NCBI GenBank assembly: GCA_026128865.1
Contig: JAHCJE010000005.1
Span: 1 to 50,890 of the forward strand
Reading direction: 5' to 3'
Source of the DNA: Phycisphaeraceae bacterium
GTDB taxonomy: Bacteria > Planctomycetota > Phycisphaerae > Phycisphaerales > UBA1924
Length of the DNA stretch: 50,890 nucleotides
The position numbers were made by a program, and so were the translations under genes. Below are positions 34,740-43,074 of this stretch, piece by piece (the first letter of the stretch is position 1; each line of letters starts with the position of its first letter). The notes under the pieces are model-generated. The model did no database searches and had not been told where the DNA came from. It saw nothing but the letters and a program-made list of their open reading frames with translations.

Positions 34740-35549
34740 ATGCCCGACGACGACGGAGCGAAGCCCGCCGACACCGCCGCGCCGACGCCGACCGACCACG
34801 AGCCGAAGATGCGCGCCGGCGAGGTCTTCCGGCGCATGGGTCCGGCCGGGTGGCTCGGCGTCGCGTGGCTCATCCTGCCCCCGCTCGGCGGCTTCCTGCT
34901 CCTGGCGAACATCAACACCATCGCCGACTGGCTCACGCACCACCAGGCCCTCGGCTATGCCCTCTACATCGCCATCTTCATCTTCAGCGCGGGCTTCGGC
35001 GTGCTTCCGACGTACTCGCAGGCGATCCTCGCGGGGTGGGCATTCGGGTTCGCGCTCGGCTTCCCGGCCGCGCTGGCGGGCTTCGTCGGGGCGTCGGCCG
35101 TCGGCTACGTCGTCGCCCGCACCGCCTCGCGCGACCGCGTCGAGCGGCTCATCGAGGAGAACCGCAAGGCCCGGGCCGTGCGCGAGGCCCTGATCGGCCA
35201 CGGCTTCTGGCGCACGCTCGGCATCGTCGCTCTCCTGCGCGTCCCGCCGAACTCCCCCTTCGCCATCACGAACTTCGTCATGGCGACGACGGGCGTCGGC
35301 AAGCGCGCCTTCCTCATCGGCACCGCGCTCGGCATGGCCCCCCGCACCGCCGCGGCCGTCTACGTCGCCACGCAGGTGCAGGACCTCACCGATAGCGAGC
35401 AGACCCGCCCCGTCTGGATGATCGTCAGCGGCATCGTGCTCGCGATCGCCGTCATCGCCGTGATCGGCTCCATCGCCAACAAGGCCGTCAAGCGCGTGGC
35501 AAGGAACGGCAACGGTGGCACAGGCGTCCCGCCTGTGCCCTCTCCATAG
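34740..35549 (+). CDS. TVP38/TMEM64 (VTT-domain) membrane protein
   Basis: The 269-residue product has a charged N-terminus, then hydrophobic segments at about 37-60, 72-95, 98-125, 160-185, 190-215 and 225-245. The VTT/SNARE-associated pattern is visible: a GVLPTYSQAILAGWAFGF segment and RVPPNSPFAITNFVMATTGV, which resembles the family motif around a Pro-rich re-entrant loop. These proteins are thought to be lipid scramblases or transporters. The last codons lie inside a perfect 23-base palindrome, so the C-terminal GTGVPPVPSP comes from an inserted repeat element. Confidence 0.82.
   Translation: MPDDDGAKPADTAAPTPTDHEPKMRAGEVFRRMGPAGWLGVAWLILPPLGGFLLLANINTIADWLTHHQALGYALYIAIFIFSAGFGVLPTYSQAILAGWAFGFALGFPAALAGFVGASAVGYVVARTASRDRVERLIEENRKARAVREALIGHGFWRTLGIVALLRVPPNSPFAITNFVMATTGVGKRAFLIGTALGMAPRTAAAVYVATQVQDLTDSEQTRPVWMIVSGIVLAIAVIAVIGSIANKAVKRVARNGNGGTGVPPVPSP
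35517..35539. repeat. palindromic GGCACAGGCG element in the 3' end of the VTT gene
   Basis: GGCACAGGCG and CGCCTGTGCC form a perfect 10-bp stem with a three-base loop. From memory, the same sequence (read as GTGVPP or RRDACA in other frames) is a dispersed element in several planctomycete and related genomes. Confidence 0.7.
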
Positions 35550-35563
35550 TCTTCGGCGCACTA

Positions 35564-35581
35564 CCCGTGCTTCCGCACGGG
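35564..35581 (+). terminator. hairpin between the VTT gene and gatC
   Basis: CCCGTGC pairs perfectly with GCACGGG around TTCC, 15 bp after the VTT stop. No T run follows directly. Confidence 0.4.
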
Positions 35582-35620
35582 GCTCGTATCGGTGTGTGTT
35601 CCTTTGGGTGAGCCGTCGCG

Positions 35621-35626
35621 TAGACT
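35621..35626 (+). promoter_or_regulatory. -10-like box for gatC (leaderless start)
   Basis: TAGACT is followed by six bases and the ATG at 35633. Confidence 0.45.
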
Positions 35627-35632
35627 GCCCGC

Positions 35633-35947
35633 ATGGCCGACGCTCCGCGCCTCACTCCCGAGCAGGTCCGCAAGGTCGCGCGTCTCGCACGCCTCGACCT
35701 GCCGGACGATCAGGTCGCCCGTGCCGCCGAGCGCCTCGACGCCGTCCTCGGCTACGTCGAGCGGCTCGCCGCGCTCGACCTCGACGGCGTCGAGCCGCTC
35801 ACGCACGTCGGCGGCGAAGTGAACCGCCTCGACGACGACGTGCCCGCCGCCACGCTTCCCCCCGAGGCCGTCGCCAGGCTCGCACCCGAGTCCTTCGGCC
35901 CGTTCATCCGCGTGCCGAAGGTCATCGGAGACGGAGGGAACGCCTGA
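35633..35947 (+). CDS. gatC: Asp-tRNA(Asn)/Glu-tRNA(Gln) amidotransferase subunit C
   Basis: The 104-residue product matches GatC: an N-terminal LTPEQVRKVARLARLDL segment and the C-terminal VEPLTHV, RLDDDVP and FIRVPKVIG pattern. It stabilises the GatA-GatB interface in the enzyme that amidates mischarged Glu-tRNA(Gln) and Asp-tRNA(Asn). Its stop overlaps the next start by one base (TGATG). gatA is two genes on, and gatB is 11 kb away on the other strand. Confidence 0.93.
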   Translation: MADAPRLTPEQVRKVARLARLDLPDDQVARAAERLDAVLGYVERLAALDLDGVEPLTHVGGEVNRLDDDVPAATLPPEAVARLAPESFGPFIRVPKVIGDGGNA

Positions 35948-36858
35948 TGCTCAGACGCACGCTCCGCAAGGTTCCGCTGCTCGGCCGGCTGCTGGGGGGC
36001 GACCGCCCGCCCGTTTCGCTCGTGATGCTTCTGAAGGACAAGCCCGCGCTCGGCGCGCCGGACATCCTCCAGGCCGTGCGCCGTGCGCTCCCCGTCGAGG
36101 CCCCGAGTGTTGAGTTCGCAGGCGCTATGCCGCCGCCCGCGTGGGCGAAGGGCGTCTCGACCGGCGCGGACGCGTACGTGCTCGCCGTGGGGCGCGCGGC
36201 GTATTTCGTCGTCGTTGCCTACGTGCCCTACGACGCCGACCCCGCCGCCACCGCCGCGGGCGTGAAGCGGGCCGACTTCGCCGGGGCGTACGCGCAGCAC
36301 AAGGCGTGGCTGGCCGTGGACTTCGCCCAGGGCGACGTGAGCGACCCGTACGCCGTCATCGGGCGCGTCGCGGCCGAACTCATGCCGTCCTCGACCGTCA
36401 TGCTCTACCTCCCGCACGAGAGCAGGGCGTCGTTCCCGACGCCCGCGCTCCTCGAAGCCCTGCGCACCGGCACATGGCTCGACAAATTCGATCAGGCCGG
36501 GAGCGTGAACCTCGCCCTCGCTGACGCGAGCGACCCCGAACTCGCCGCCGCCGCCCAGGAAGCACGCCGCCGCTGGCCGGAGTTCGCCGCCGCCTTCCAG
36601 GCCCGCCGCGGCGAGGCCCACAGCGTCAAGGCCCCCTTCGTCGAGGGCGAGCACGTCGAGCACATGTGGATCGCCGTCGAGGACATCACCGACTCCCACG
36701 TCACCGGCACGCTCGGCAACGACCCGCAGTACATCCTCTCGCTCAAGGAGGGACAGCGCGTCTCCGTCCCCGTCGAGCAGGTCGAGGACTGGCTCTACAT
36801 GCATGGCAACGACATGGTCGGCGGCTTCAGCGTCAAGGTGCTCATGGAGCGCGAATGA
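35947..36858 (+). CDS. DUF2314-domain protein embedded in the gat operon
   Basis: The 303-residue product has a basic N-terminus and a ~200-residue region of unknown fold. The C-terminal domain (about 235-300) contains EHMWIAVEDITD, VTGTLGNDPQ, LKEGQRVSVPVEQVEDWLY and the end GGFSVKVL, the DUF2314 pattern. The family has no established function. It has no signal peptide and should be cytosolic. It overlaps gatC by one base and gatA by four bases (ATGA), so the three are surely co-translated. A link to tRNA amidation is suggested only by this position. Confidence 0.8.
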   Translation: MLRRTLRKVPLLGRLLGGDRPPVSLVMLLKDKPALGAPDILQAVRRALPVEAPSVEFAGAMPPPAWAKGVSTGADAYVLAVGRAAYFVVVAYVPYDADPAATAAGVKRADFAGAYAQHKAWLAVDFAQGDVSDPYAVIGRVAAELMPSSTVMLYLPHESRASFPTPALLEALRTGTWLDKFDQAGSVNLALADASDPELAAAAQEARRRWPEFAAAFQARRGEAHSVKAPFVEGEHVEHMWIAVEDITDSHVTGTLGNDPQYILSLKEGQRVSVPVEQVEDWLYMHGNDMVGGFSVKVLMERE

Positions 36859-38372
36859 GCGCGGACGCCCCCACACCCCCCACAGCCCTCGATCTCGCCG
36901 CGGCCGTGCGCGACGGGCGCACCACCGCCGAGCGCGCCGTCCGCGACGCGCTCGACCGCATCGACGCCCTCAACCCGCGGCTCAACGCCTTTGTGCAGGT
37001 CTTTGCCGAGCGCGCCATCGACGACGCCCGCGCCCTTGATGCGCGCCTGCGCGCGGGCGGGCGCGCAGGGCCGCTCGCGGGCGTGCCCGTCGCCGTGAAG
37101 GACAACCTCTGCCTCGCGCACGGCCGCACCACCTGCGCCAGCCGGATGCTCGAGGCCTACGAGTCGCCCTTCACCGCCACCGCCGTGCAGCGGCTCATCG
37201 ACGCCGGCGCGATCGTCGTCGGCAAGACCAACCTCGACGAGTTCGCCATGGGTTCCTCGTGCGAGTTCTCCGTCTTCGGGCCGACGCGCAACCCGTGGGA
37301 CGAGTCGCGCGTCCCCGGCGGCTCCTCCGGCGGGAGCGCGGCGGCGGTCGCGGCGGGGATGGTCCCGCTCGCCCTCGGCTCCGACACAGGCGGCTCGATC
37401 CGCCAGCCCGCGGGCTTCTGCGGCGTGGTCGGGATGAAGCCGACCTACGGGCGCATCAGCCGGTGGGGCCTCGTCGCCTTCGCCTCGAGCCTCGACCAGG
37501 TCGGCCCCTTCGCGCGCACGGTCGGCGACTGCGCCCTCGCGCTCTCCATCATGGCCGGGCGCGACCCGCTGGACGCGACCTGCTGCGACCGCCCGGCGGA
37601 GGACTTCGCCGCGCGTCTCGACGAGCCGGTCCGCCCGCTGCGCATCGCCATCCCCCGCCAGGCCAGAGGGGGGGGCGTGGAAGGTGGGGGGGGCAACCAC
37701 GCTGCGGTCGGCGCCGCGCTCGAGGCCGCCGCGGCTGCCCTCGCCGAACGCGGCGCGGAGGTTGTCGAGGTGGACCTTCCCCACGCCGAGCACGCCGTCG
37801 CGGCGTACTACATCGTCGCCGCCGCCGAGGCGAGCGCGAACCTCGCCCGCTTCGACGGCGTGCGCTACGGCCGCCGGGCCGCGTTGCGCGAGGGCGACAG
37901 CCTCGAAGACCTTTACCGACGCTCGCGCACCGAGGGCTTCGGCGAGGAGGTCCGCAGGCGCATCCTCCTCGGCACGCACGTCCTCTCGAGCGGCTACCAG
38001 GACCGCTACTACCTCACCGCGCTGCGCGCACGCAGGCGCATCAAGGAGGACTTCGACCGGGCCTTCGAGGCCGGCGCGAGCGCGGTCCTCATGCCCACCA
38101 GCCCAGCCCCCCCCTTCCGCCTCGGCGAGAAGACCGACGACCCCCTCGCCCTCTACCTCGAGGACGTCTACACCGTCGGCGTCAACCTCGCGGGCCTCCC
38201 CGCGATCGCGCTGCCCGCGGGCACCGCAATGCTCGACGGCCGCGCGCTCCCCGTCGGCGTGCAACTCATCGCCCCGGCGTTCGGCGAGGCCCGCCTGCTC
38301 CGCATCGCCCACGAACTCGAGGCCGCGCTCGCCTTCAACGCTCGCCATGCCCCCGACGAGCCACGACCGTAA
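36855..38372 (+). CDS. gatA: Asp-tRNA(Asn)/Glu-tRNA(Gln) amidotransferase subunit A
   Basis: The 505-residue amidase releases ammonia from glutamine for the transamidation. The Ser-cisSer-Lys triad is visible: K in VAVKDN, the cis-Ser in GGSSGGSAA and the nucleophile in GSDTGGSIRQPA. The length fits GatA. The start overlaps the upstream stop (ATGA). One unusual feature is a Gly-rich insertion near residues 272-283 (RGGGVEGGGGNH) encoded by two runs of eight G (37668-37675 and 37686-37693). Slippage there would abolish an essential protein. Confidence 0.95.
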   Translation: MSADAPTPPTALDLAAAVRDGRTTAERAVRDALDRIDALNPRLNAFVQVFAERAIDDARALDARLRAGGRAGPLAGVPVAVKDNLCLAHGRTTCASRMLEAYESPFTATAVQRLIDAGAIVVGKTNLDEFAMGSSCEFSVFGPTRNPWDESRVPGGSSGGSAAAVAAGMVPLALGSDTGGSIRQPAGFCGVVGMKPTYGRISRWGLVAFASSLDQVGPFARTVGDCALALSIMAGRDPLDATCCDRPAEDFAARLDEPVRPLRIAIPRQARGGGVEGGGGNHAAVGAALEAAAAALAERGAEVVEVDLPHAEHAVAAYYIVAAAEASANLARFDGVRYGRRAALREGDSLEDLYRRSRTEGFGEEVRRRILLGTHVLSSGYQDRYYLTALRARRRIKEDFDRAFEAGASAVLMPTSPAPPFRLGEKTDDPLALYLEDVYTVGVNLAGLPAIALPAGTAMLDGRALPVGVQLIAPAFGEARLLRIAHELEAALAFNARHAPDEPRP

Positions 38373-38405
38373 AGGAGTGGTTTCCCACGAGAGCGTCCCC
38401 GACGG

Positions 38406-38636
38406 TCAGGACTCCCCCCGCTCCCGCTTCACCGCCGCGCGGTCGATCCCGAGCGCGCCCAGCGACGCGCACGGCAGCACCAGCATCGCCAGCACCCCAG
38501 CCAGGCTCGTCGTGTCCACGCGCGGCAGCACGTCCGGCTTCACGAGATGAAACACCAGCCCAAGCCCCGCGAGCACCGAGCAGGCGGTCACCGTAACGAC
38601 GCCGGCCCGACGGCCGACGCGGATCAAGCGACTCAT
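38406..38636 (-). CDS. small two-helix membrane protein
   Basis: I do not recognise a family. The 76-residue product has two hydrophobic segments (VVTVTACSVLAGLGLVFHLV and SLAGVLAMLVLPCASLGALG) joined by a polar loop with a charged C-terminal tail. GGAGGG lies about ten bases before the ATG at 38636, and TAGCAT sits further upstream. It is convergent with gatA and divergent from bamA. It could be a small membrane accessory protein; expression is not proven. Confidence 0.6.
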   Translation of the reverse strand: MSRLIRVGRRAGVVTVTACSVLAGLGLVFHLVKPDVLPRVDTTSLAGVLAMLVLPCASLGALGIDRAAVKRERGES

Positions 38637-38751
38637 GGCGTCCGGACCCTCCACAACCCCGGCCCAGCCCGGGGGGCGGATGCTACACGCTGCTTCAGGG
38701 GGTCGCAACGGGGGATGGAGCGTGGGGTTTGTGGCCCGGCCCGGCGAGCGG

Positions 38752-38757
38752 TATTGT
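38752..38757 (+). promoter_or_regulatory. -10-like box for bamA (leaderless start)
   Basis: TATTGT is followed by eight bases and the GTG start at 38766. No ribosome site lies between them. Confidence 0.45.
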
Positions 38758-38765
38758 CCCCCTCC

Positions 38766-41234
38766 GTGAACCGCCCGCACCCCCGCTCCACCTGCCGCCG
38801 GCCCACGCTCGCCCGAGCGTGCGCTGTCGCCTTGGCCGCGGGCGGGGCCTGGGGGCTGCCCGCGCTCGCGCCGTCGGTCGCCCCGCGTTGCCACGCCCAG
38901 CCCGAGGACGTCGAGGGCCGCACCATCCGTCGCATCGACCTGATGAAGCCGGTGATGGCGGAGGGGCGGCGGGTGCTCGAGCCGGTCTCCGCGGCGACGG
39001 CCCAGTTCGCCCGCAACCAGCTCCGTTCGGTCGCGGGCGAGCCGTTCCGGCGGCGAACCGTCGCCGACGACCTCACCCGCCTCAACCGCACCGGCCACTT
39101 CTCCGCCGTCGAGACCGAGCTCGAAACGCTCGCCGACGGCACGGTCGTGCTGACGTTCGTGCTCACCGAGCAGCCGATCGTGCAGGACGTGCAGGCCGTC
39201 GGCAACCGGCGCATCACCGACCAGGAGATCGCCGAGCAGGTGGACGTGCTCGTCGGCACGCCGGTGGACCGCTTCCAACTCGACCGCGCCGCCCGGCGCG
39301 TGGAGGACCTCTACCGCAAGAAGGGGTACTACCTCGTCAACGTCGACTGGGACGAGGATGAACTGGCGCGCACCGGCATCGTCCTCTTCCGCATCCGCGA
39401 GGGCGAGCGGCTCAAGGTCACCGGCCTGCGCTTCGTAGGCAACGACTCGTTCGCCGACCGCGAACTCAAGCGCCAGATCCGGACCCGCGAGGCCTGGCTG
39501 CTCGGCAAGGCCCCGCTCGAGGACGACATCCTCGAGCAGGACGTCGCCGCCATCTACGCCTTCTACCGCGACCGCGGGCGCCTCGACGTCCGCGTCGACA
39601 AGCGCATCCAGCCCGCCCCCAACAACCGCGAGGCCATCGTCACCTTCTTCATCGAGGAAGGCCCCCTCTACACCTACCGCTCCCTCCGCGTCGAGGCGCT
39701 CGACGGCGAGCCGGTCTTCACCGCCGACCAACTCTCCGGCCAGATGGACCTCAAGCCCGGCGACGTCTACTCCATCAACCGGCTGCGCCGGAGCATCGAG
39801 CAGGTCCGCGCCGCCTACCACAAACTCGGCTACACCGACGTGGTCGTCCGGCGGCTGGAACTGCGCGACGAGAACGAGCCGATGGTGGACCTGCTCCTCC
39901 AGGTCACGCAGGGCGCGGCGTACATGACGGGAGAGGTCGTCATCGCCGGCAACAGCATCACCCGCCAGGACGTCGTGCGCAGGCAGGTTGATGCGGCGGG
40001 CGTGCGCCCCGATCGTCCGCTCGACCGCACCGCCGTGGACGAGGCCCAGCGCAGGCTCCGCAACACGCGCCTCTTCGAGCTGCAGCACACGCCCCCGAAG
40101 ATCACGCTCCAGCCCCCCGACCCCGACGAGCCGCACTACCGGGACGTCCTCGTTGAAGTCGCCGAGACGAACACGGGCGAGTTCAACCTCGGCGCGGCGG
40201 TCAGCTCCGACGCCGGCGTCGTGGGGCGCATCGCCCTCGTGCAGCGCAACTTCGATCTCTACGACACCCCCGACTCCTTCGGCGACTTCTTCTCCGGGCG
40301 CGCCTTCCGCGGCGCGGGGCAGACCTTCCGCATCGAGGCCCTTCCCGGGGACCGCGTCGAGACCTACCAGGTCGCCCTCTCCGACCCGTACCTCCTCGGC
40401 ACCGACTACACCGGCTCCGTCGCCGCCTTCTACCGCGACCGACAGTACCGCGAGTTCGACGAGCAGCGCTACGGCGCGCGCTTCGGCCTCGGGCGACGCT
40501 TCGGCACGCGCTGGACCGGCAACGCCGTCTTCCGCGTCGAGTCCGTCGAACTCAGCGACATCTCACCCGACAAGCCCGTCGACGTCTTCGCCGTCGAAGA
40601 CCAGAACATCATCACGGGCGTCGGGTTCACCATGACGCGCGGCGTGCTCGACGACCCCTACCGACCCACCAAAGGCTCACGCACCGAACTCGGCATCGAG
40701 CAGGTCGGCCTGCTCGGCGGCGACTTCGATTTCACCAAACTCACCGCCGAGCAGACCCTCTTCGTCCCCATCTACGAGGACTTCATGGGCCGCCGCACCG
40801 TCCTCTCGTTCAAGGGCAGTGTCGGCTACATCCCCCAGGGCAAGGACGACACGCCCCTGTACGAGCGCTTCTACCTCGGCGGCGCGAACTTCCGCGGCTT
40901 CGCCTACCGCACCGTCAGCCTGAAGGGAATCCGCAACGACACCGGCGAACTCGGCGACGACGCCGTCGGCGGCACCTGGCAGTTCTTCTTCGGGACGGAG
41001 ATCCAGCAGCCCGTCTGGGAGGACATGGTCAGCGTCGTCGGGTTCCTCGACACCGGCACCGTCACCAACGACCCGGGCTTCGACGACTACCGCGTCTCCG
41101 TCGGCGTGGGCCTGCGCATCTACGTCCCCCAACTCAGCCCCGTCCCCCTCGCCTTCGACTTCGGCTTCCCCATCGTGGACCAGCCGGGCGACCGCGGCCG
41201 ACTCTTCACGTTCTCGCTCGACGTGCCCTTCTGA
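38766..41234 (+). CDS. bamA: outer membrane protein assembly factor BamA
   Basis: The 822-residue product is an Omp85-family insertase. It has an N-terminal signal (ACAVALAAGGAWGLPALA) followed by several POTRA-like repeats between about 50 and 450, recognisable by patterns such as VQAVGNRRITDQEI, LRFVGNDSFADREL and VVIAGNSITRQDV. The C-terminal half is a beta-barrel with the substrate-loop motif GGANFRGF (the VRGF equivalent) and a last residue Phe, the usual barrel end. It catalyses folding of barrel proteins into the outer membrane. The GTG start was taken because a TAnnnT box lies eight bases upstream. ompH/skp, lpxD and lpxC follow on the same strand. Confidence 0.92.
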   Translation: MNRPHPRSTCRRPTLARACAVALAAGGAWGLPALAPSVAPRCHAQPEDVEGRTIRRIDLMKPVMAEGRRVLEPVSAATAQFARNQLRSVAGEPFRRRTVADDLTRLNRTGHFSAVETELETLADGTVVLTFVLTEQPIVQDVQAVGNRRITDQEIAEQVDVLVGTPVDRFQLDRAARRVEDLYRKKGYYLVNVDWDEDELARTGIVLFRIREGERLKVTGLRFVGNDSFADRELKRQIRTREAWLLGKAPLEDDILEQDVAAIYAFYRDRGRLDVRVDKRIQPAPNNREAIVTFFIEEGPLYTYRSLRVEALDGEPVFTADQLSGQMDLKPGDVYSINRLRRSIEQVRAAYHKLGYTDVVVRRLELRDENEPMVDLLLQVTQGAAYMTGEVVIAGNSITRQDVVRRQVDAAGVRPDRPLDRTAVDEAQRRLRNTRLFELQHTPPKITLQPPDPDEPHYRDVLVEVAETNTGEFNLGAAVSSDAGVVGRIALVQRNFDLYDTPDSFGDFFSGRAFRGAGQTFRIEALPGDRVETYQVALSDPYLLGTDYTGSVAAFYRDRQYREFDEQRYGARFGLGRRFGTRWTGNAVFRVESVELSDISPDKPVDVFAVEDQNIITGVGFTMTRGVLDDPYRPTKGSRTELGIEQVGLLGGDFDFTKLTAEQTLFVPIYEDFMGRRTVLSFKGSVGYIPQGKDDTPLYERFYLGGANFRGFAYRTVSLKGIRNDTGELGDDAVGGTWQFFFGTEIQQPVWEDMVSVVGFLDTGTVTNDPGFDDYRVSVGVGLRIYVPQLSPVPLAFDFGFPIVDQPGDRGRLFTFSLDVPF

Positions 41235-41365
41235 CGCCGGAACGCCGCCTCGGGCCGGAACAGCCCACGCGACCGCCGCGGGCATCGCCGGTATCATTCC
41301 GTGCCCGCTGATGCGCCGAACAGGCGTCCCCACTCGCACGCGGGCCTCACAAGGGAGACACGAAC

Positions 41366-42001
41366 ATGACCACGGGTCGATTCTCGCCGCACGCACTGGC
41401 CGTCGCCGTGCTCGCGCTCGTCCTCGTCGCCTCGCTGGCGTGGCGTGCCGGCGCGGACGCCGCGCCCAAGCCCGCCGCCGCCCCCACCGCCGTCTGCGTG
41501 CTGAACGTCGAGCGCGTGCTCAACGGGCTGAACGAACTGACGGAGTTCAACGCCCGTCTGCAGGCCCGCGTGGACGAACTCCAGAAGTCGATCGACCGCC
41601 TGAAGGTGCAGATCGAGGGCAAGGCCGCGGAACTGGACGAACTCCAGAAGACCGCCGTGGCCCAGCGGCGTTCGGTCCGGGCGGAGTTGTTCGAGCTCGA
41701 GGCGCAGGCCAAGGCCCGCACGGAGGTCCTCCAAACGCTGCTGAACATCGAGAAGGGCGAGGCCATCCGCGCCATGTACCTGAAGATGGTCGAGGCCACC
41801 CGCGACGTCGCCGCCAAGGCCGGCTACGACCTGGTCCTGTTCGATGACCAGGGCATGAACATCCCCGAGGGCATGCCCGACCGCAACGTCAACGCGGCGA
41901 TCCAGGCGCGGCAGGTCATCTACGCCTCCAGCGCGATCGACATCAGCGACCAGGTGCTGACGTACATGAACAACCTGCACAGCGCGGGCGCTCGCAACTG
42001 A
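41366..42001 (+). CDS. OmpH/Skp-family periplasmic chaperone
   Basis: The 211-residue product has a signal-like N-terminus (LAVAVLALVLVASLAWRAGADA), the OmpH opening VCVLNVERVLNGL, a long charged coiled coil at about 65-150 that forms the tentacles, and a C-terminal strand region (YDLVLFDDQG, ITSDQVL-type). It would hold unfolded barrel proteins for BamA. GGGAG precedes the ATG by about eight bases, and a TATCAT box at 41292-41297 may give an own promoter. The position between bamA and lpxD is the classical one. Confidence 0.87.
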   Translation: MTTGRFSPHALAVAVLALVLVASLAWRAGADAAPKPAAAPTAVCVLNVERVLNGLNELTEFNARLQARVDELQKSIDRLKVQIEGKAAELDELQKTAVAQRRSVRAELFELEAQAKARTEVLQTLLNIEKGEAIRAMYLKMVEATRDVAAKAGYDLVLFDDQGMNIPEGMPDRNVNAAIQARQVIYASSAIDISDQVLTYMNNLHSAGARN

Positions 42002-42009
42002 CCGAACCC

Positions 42010-43074
42010 ATGGCCGTCGAGACCACCACAGGCACGATCGCCGACGTGCTCGGCGCTGAGCTGCTCGGCCGGGCGGATCTGCCCATCGACGCCGTCGCGC
42101 CGATCGAGCGCGCCGGCCCGCGCTCGCTCACGTTCATCCGCACGGACGAATACGCGCGGCTGTGGCCCGGCTCCGCGGCCGCCGCCGCCATCGTCTCCCG
42201 CACGCTTCGTGTGCCTGGGCACAACCCCCACGCGCGCACGCTGCTGCTCGTTGACGACGCGGACATCGCGGTCATCCGCACGCTCGAACTCTTCGCGGCG
42301 CGGGTTGCGCCCCCGCCCCCCCCCTCCGGCGTCCATCCGAGCGCGGTGGTCGATCCGACGGCCGCCGTGGCCCCGTCTGCCTCCGTCGGCCCGGGGTGCA
42401 TCGTCGAGGCGGGGGCGTCCGTCGGCGAAGGCTCCGTGCTCGTGGCGCGCGTGTTTCTCGGGCGCGGCGCGTCCGTCGGCAAACGCTGCACACTCCACCC
42501 CGGCGTCACCGTCTACCACAACTGCCGCATCGGCGACCTCTGCACCATCCACGCCGGCACGGTCATCGGCGCGGACGGGTTCGGCTACCGCCCCGCCCCC
42601 GACGGCTCCGGCTTCCTCAAGATCCCCCACCTCGGCGCGGTCCTCGTCGAGTCGGCCGTCGAGATCGGCGCGAACTCGACCATCGACCGCGGCAAACTCG
42701 ACGACACCGTCATCGGCGCCGGCACCAAGATCGACAACCTTGTCCAGGTCGGACACTCCTGCCGAGTCGGTCGGTGCTGCATCCTCTGCGGCCAGGTCGG
42801 CCTCGCCGGCTCCGTCGTCGTGGAGGACGGCGCGATGCTCGGCGGCCAGGTCGGCGTGGGCGACAACCTCCGCGTCGGCGCACGCGCGAAGGTCGGAGCG
42901 CAGTCAGGTGTCATGGACGATGTCCCCGCGGGCGAGTCTTGGTTCGCAACCCCCGCGCTCAACGCGCACGACGCGATGAAGAACATCGCCCTCTTGCGCC
43001 GCCTCTCGGGCAGGCTCGACGAGATCAAGGCACGAATCAAGGCGCTCGAATCCGAACGCGCCAACCTCCCGTGA
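42010..43074 (+). CDS. lpxD: UDP-3-O-acylglucosamine N-acyltransferase LpxD
   Basis: The 354-residue product has an N-terminal uridine-binding domain (about 1-100), a Pro-rich linker encoded by a C9 run (42316-42324), then a left-handed beta-helix of hexapeptide repeats (about 105-300). Diagnostic segments are VIGADGFGYRP and NSTIDRGKLDDTVIG, then KIDNLVQVGHSCRVG, which carries the catalytic His. A C-terminal helix follows. It adds the second acyl chain in lipid A synthesis. Its stop overlaps the lpxC start (GTGA). Confidence 0.94.
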   Translation: MAVETTTGTIADVLGAELLGRADLPIDAVAPIERAGPRSLTFIRTDEYARLWPGSAAAAAIVSRTLRVPGHNPHARTLLLVDDADIAVIRTLELFAARVAPPPPPSGVHPSAVVDPTAAVAPSASVGPGCIVEAGASVGEGSVLVARVFLGRGASVGKRCTLHPGVTVYHNCRIGDLCTIHAGTVIGADGFGYRPAPDGSGFLKIPHLGAVLVESAVEIGANSTIDRGKLDDTVIGAGTKIDNLVQVGHSCRVGRCCILCGQVGLAGSVVVEDGAMLGGQVGVGDNLRVGARAKVGAQSGVMDDVPAGESWFATPALNAHDAMKNIALLRRLSGRLDEIKARIKALESERANLP

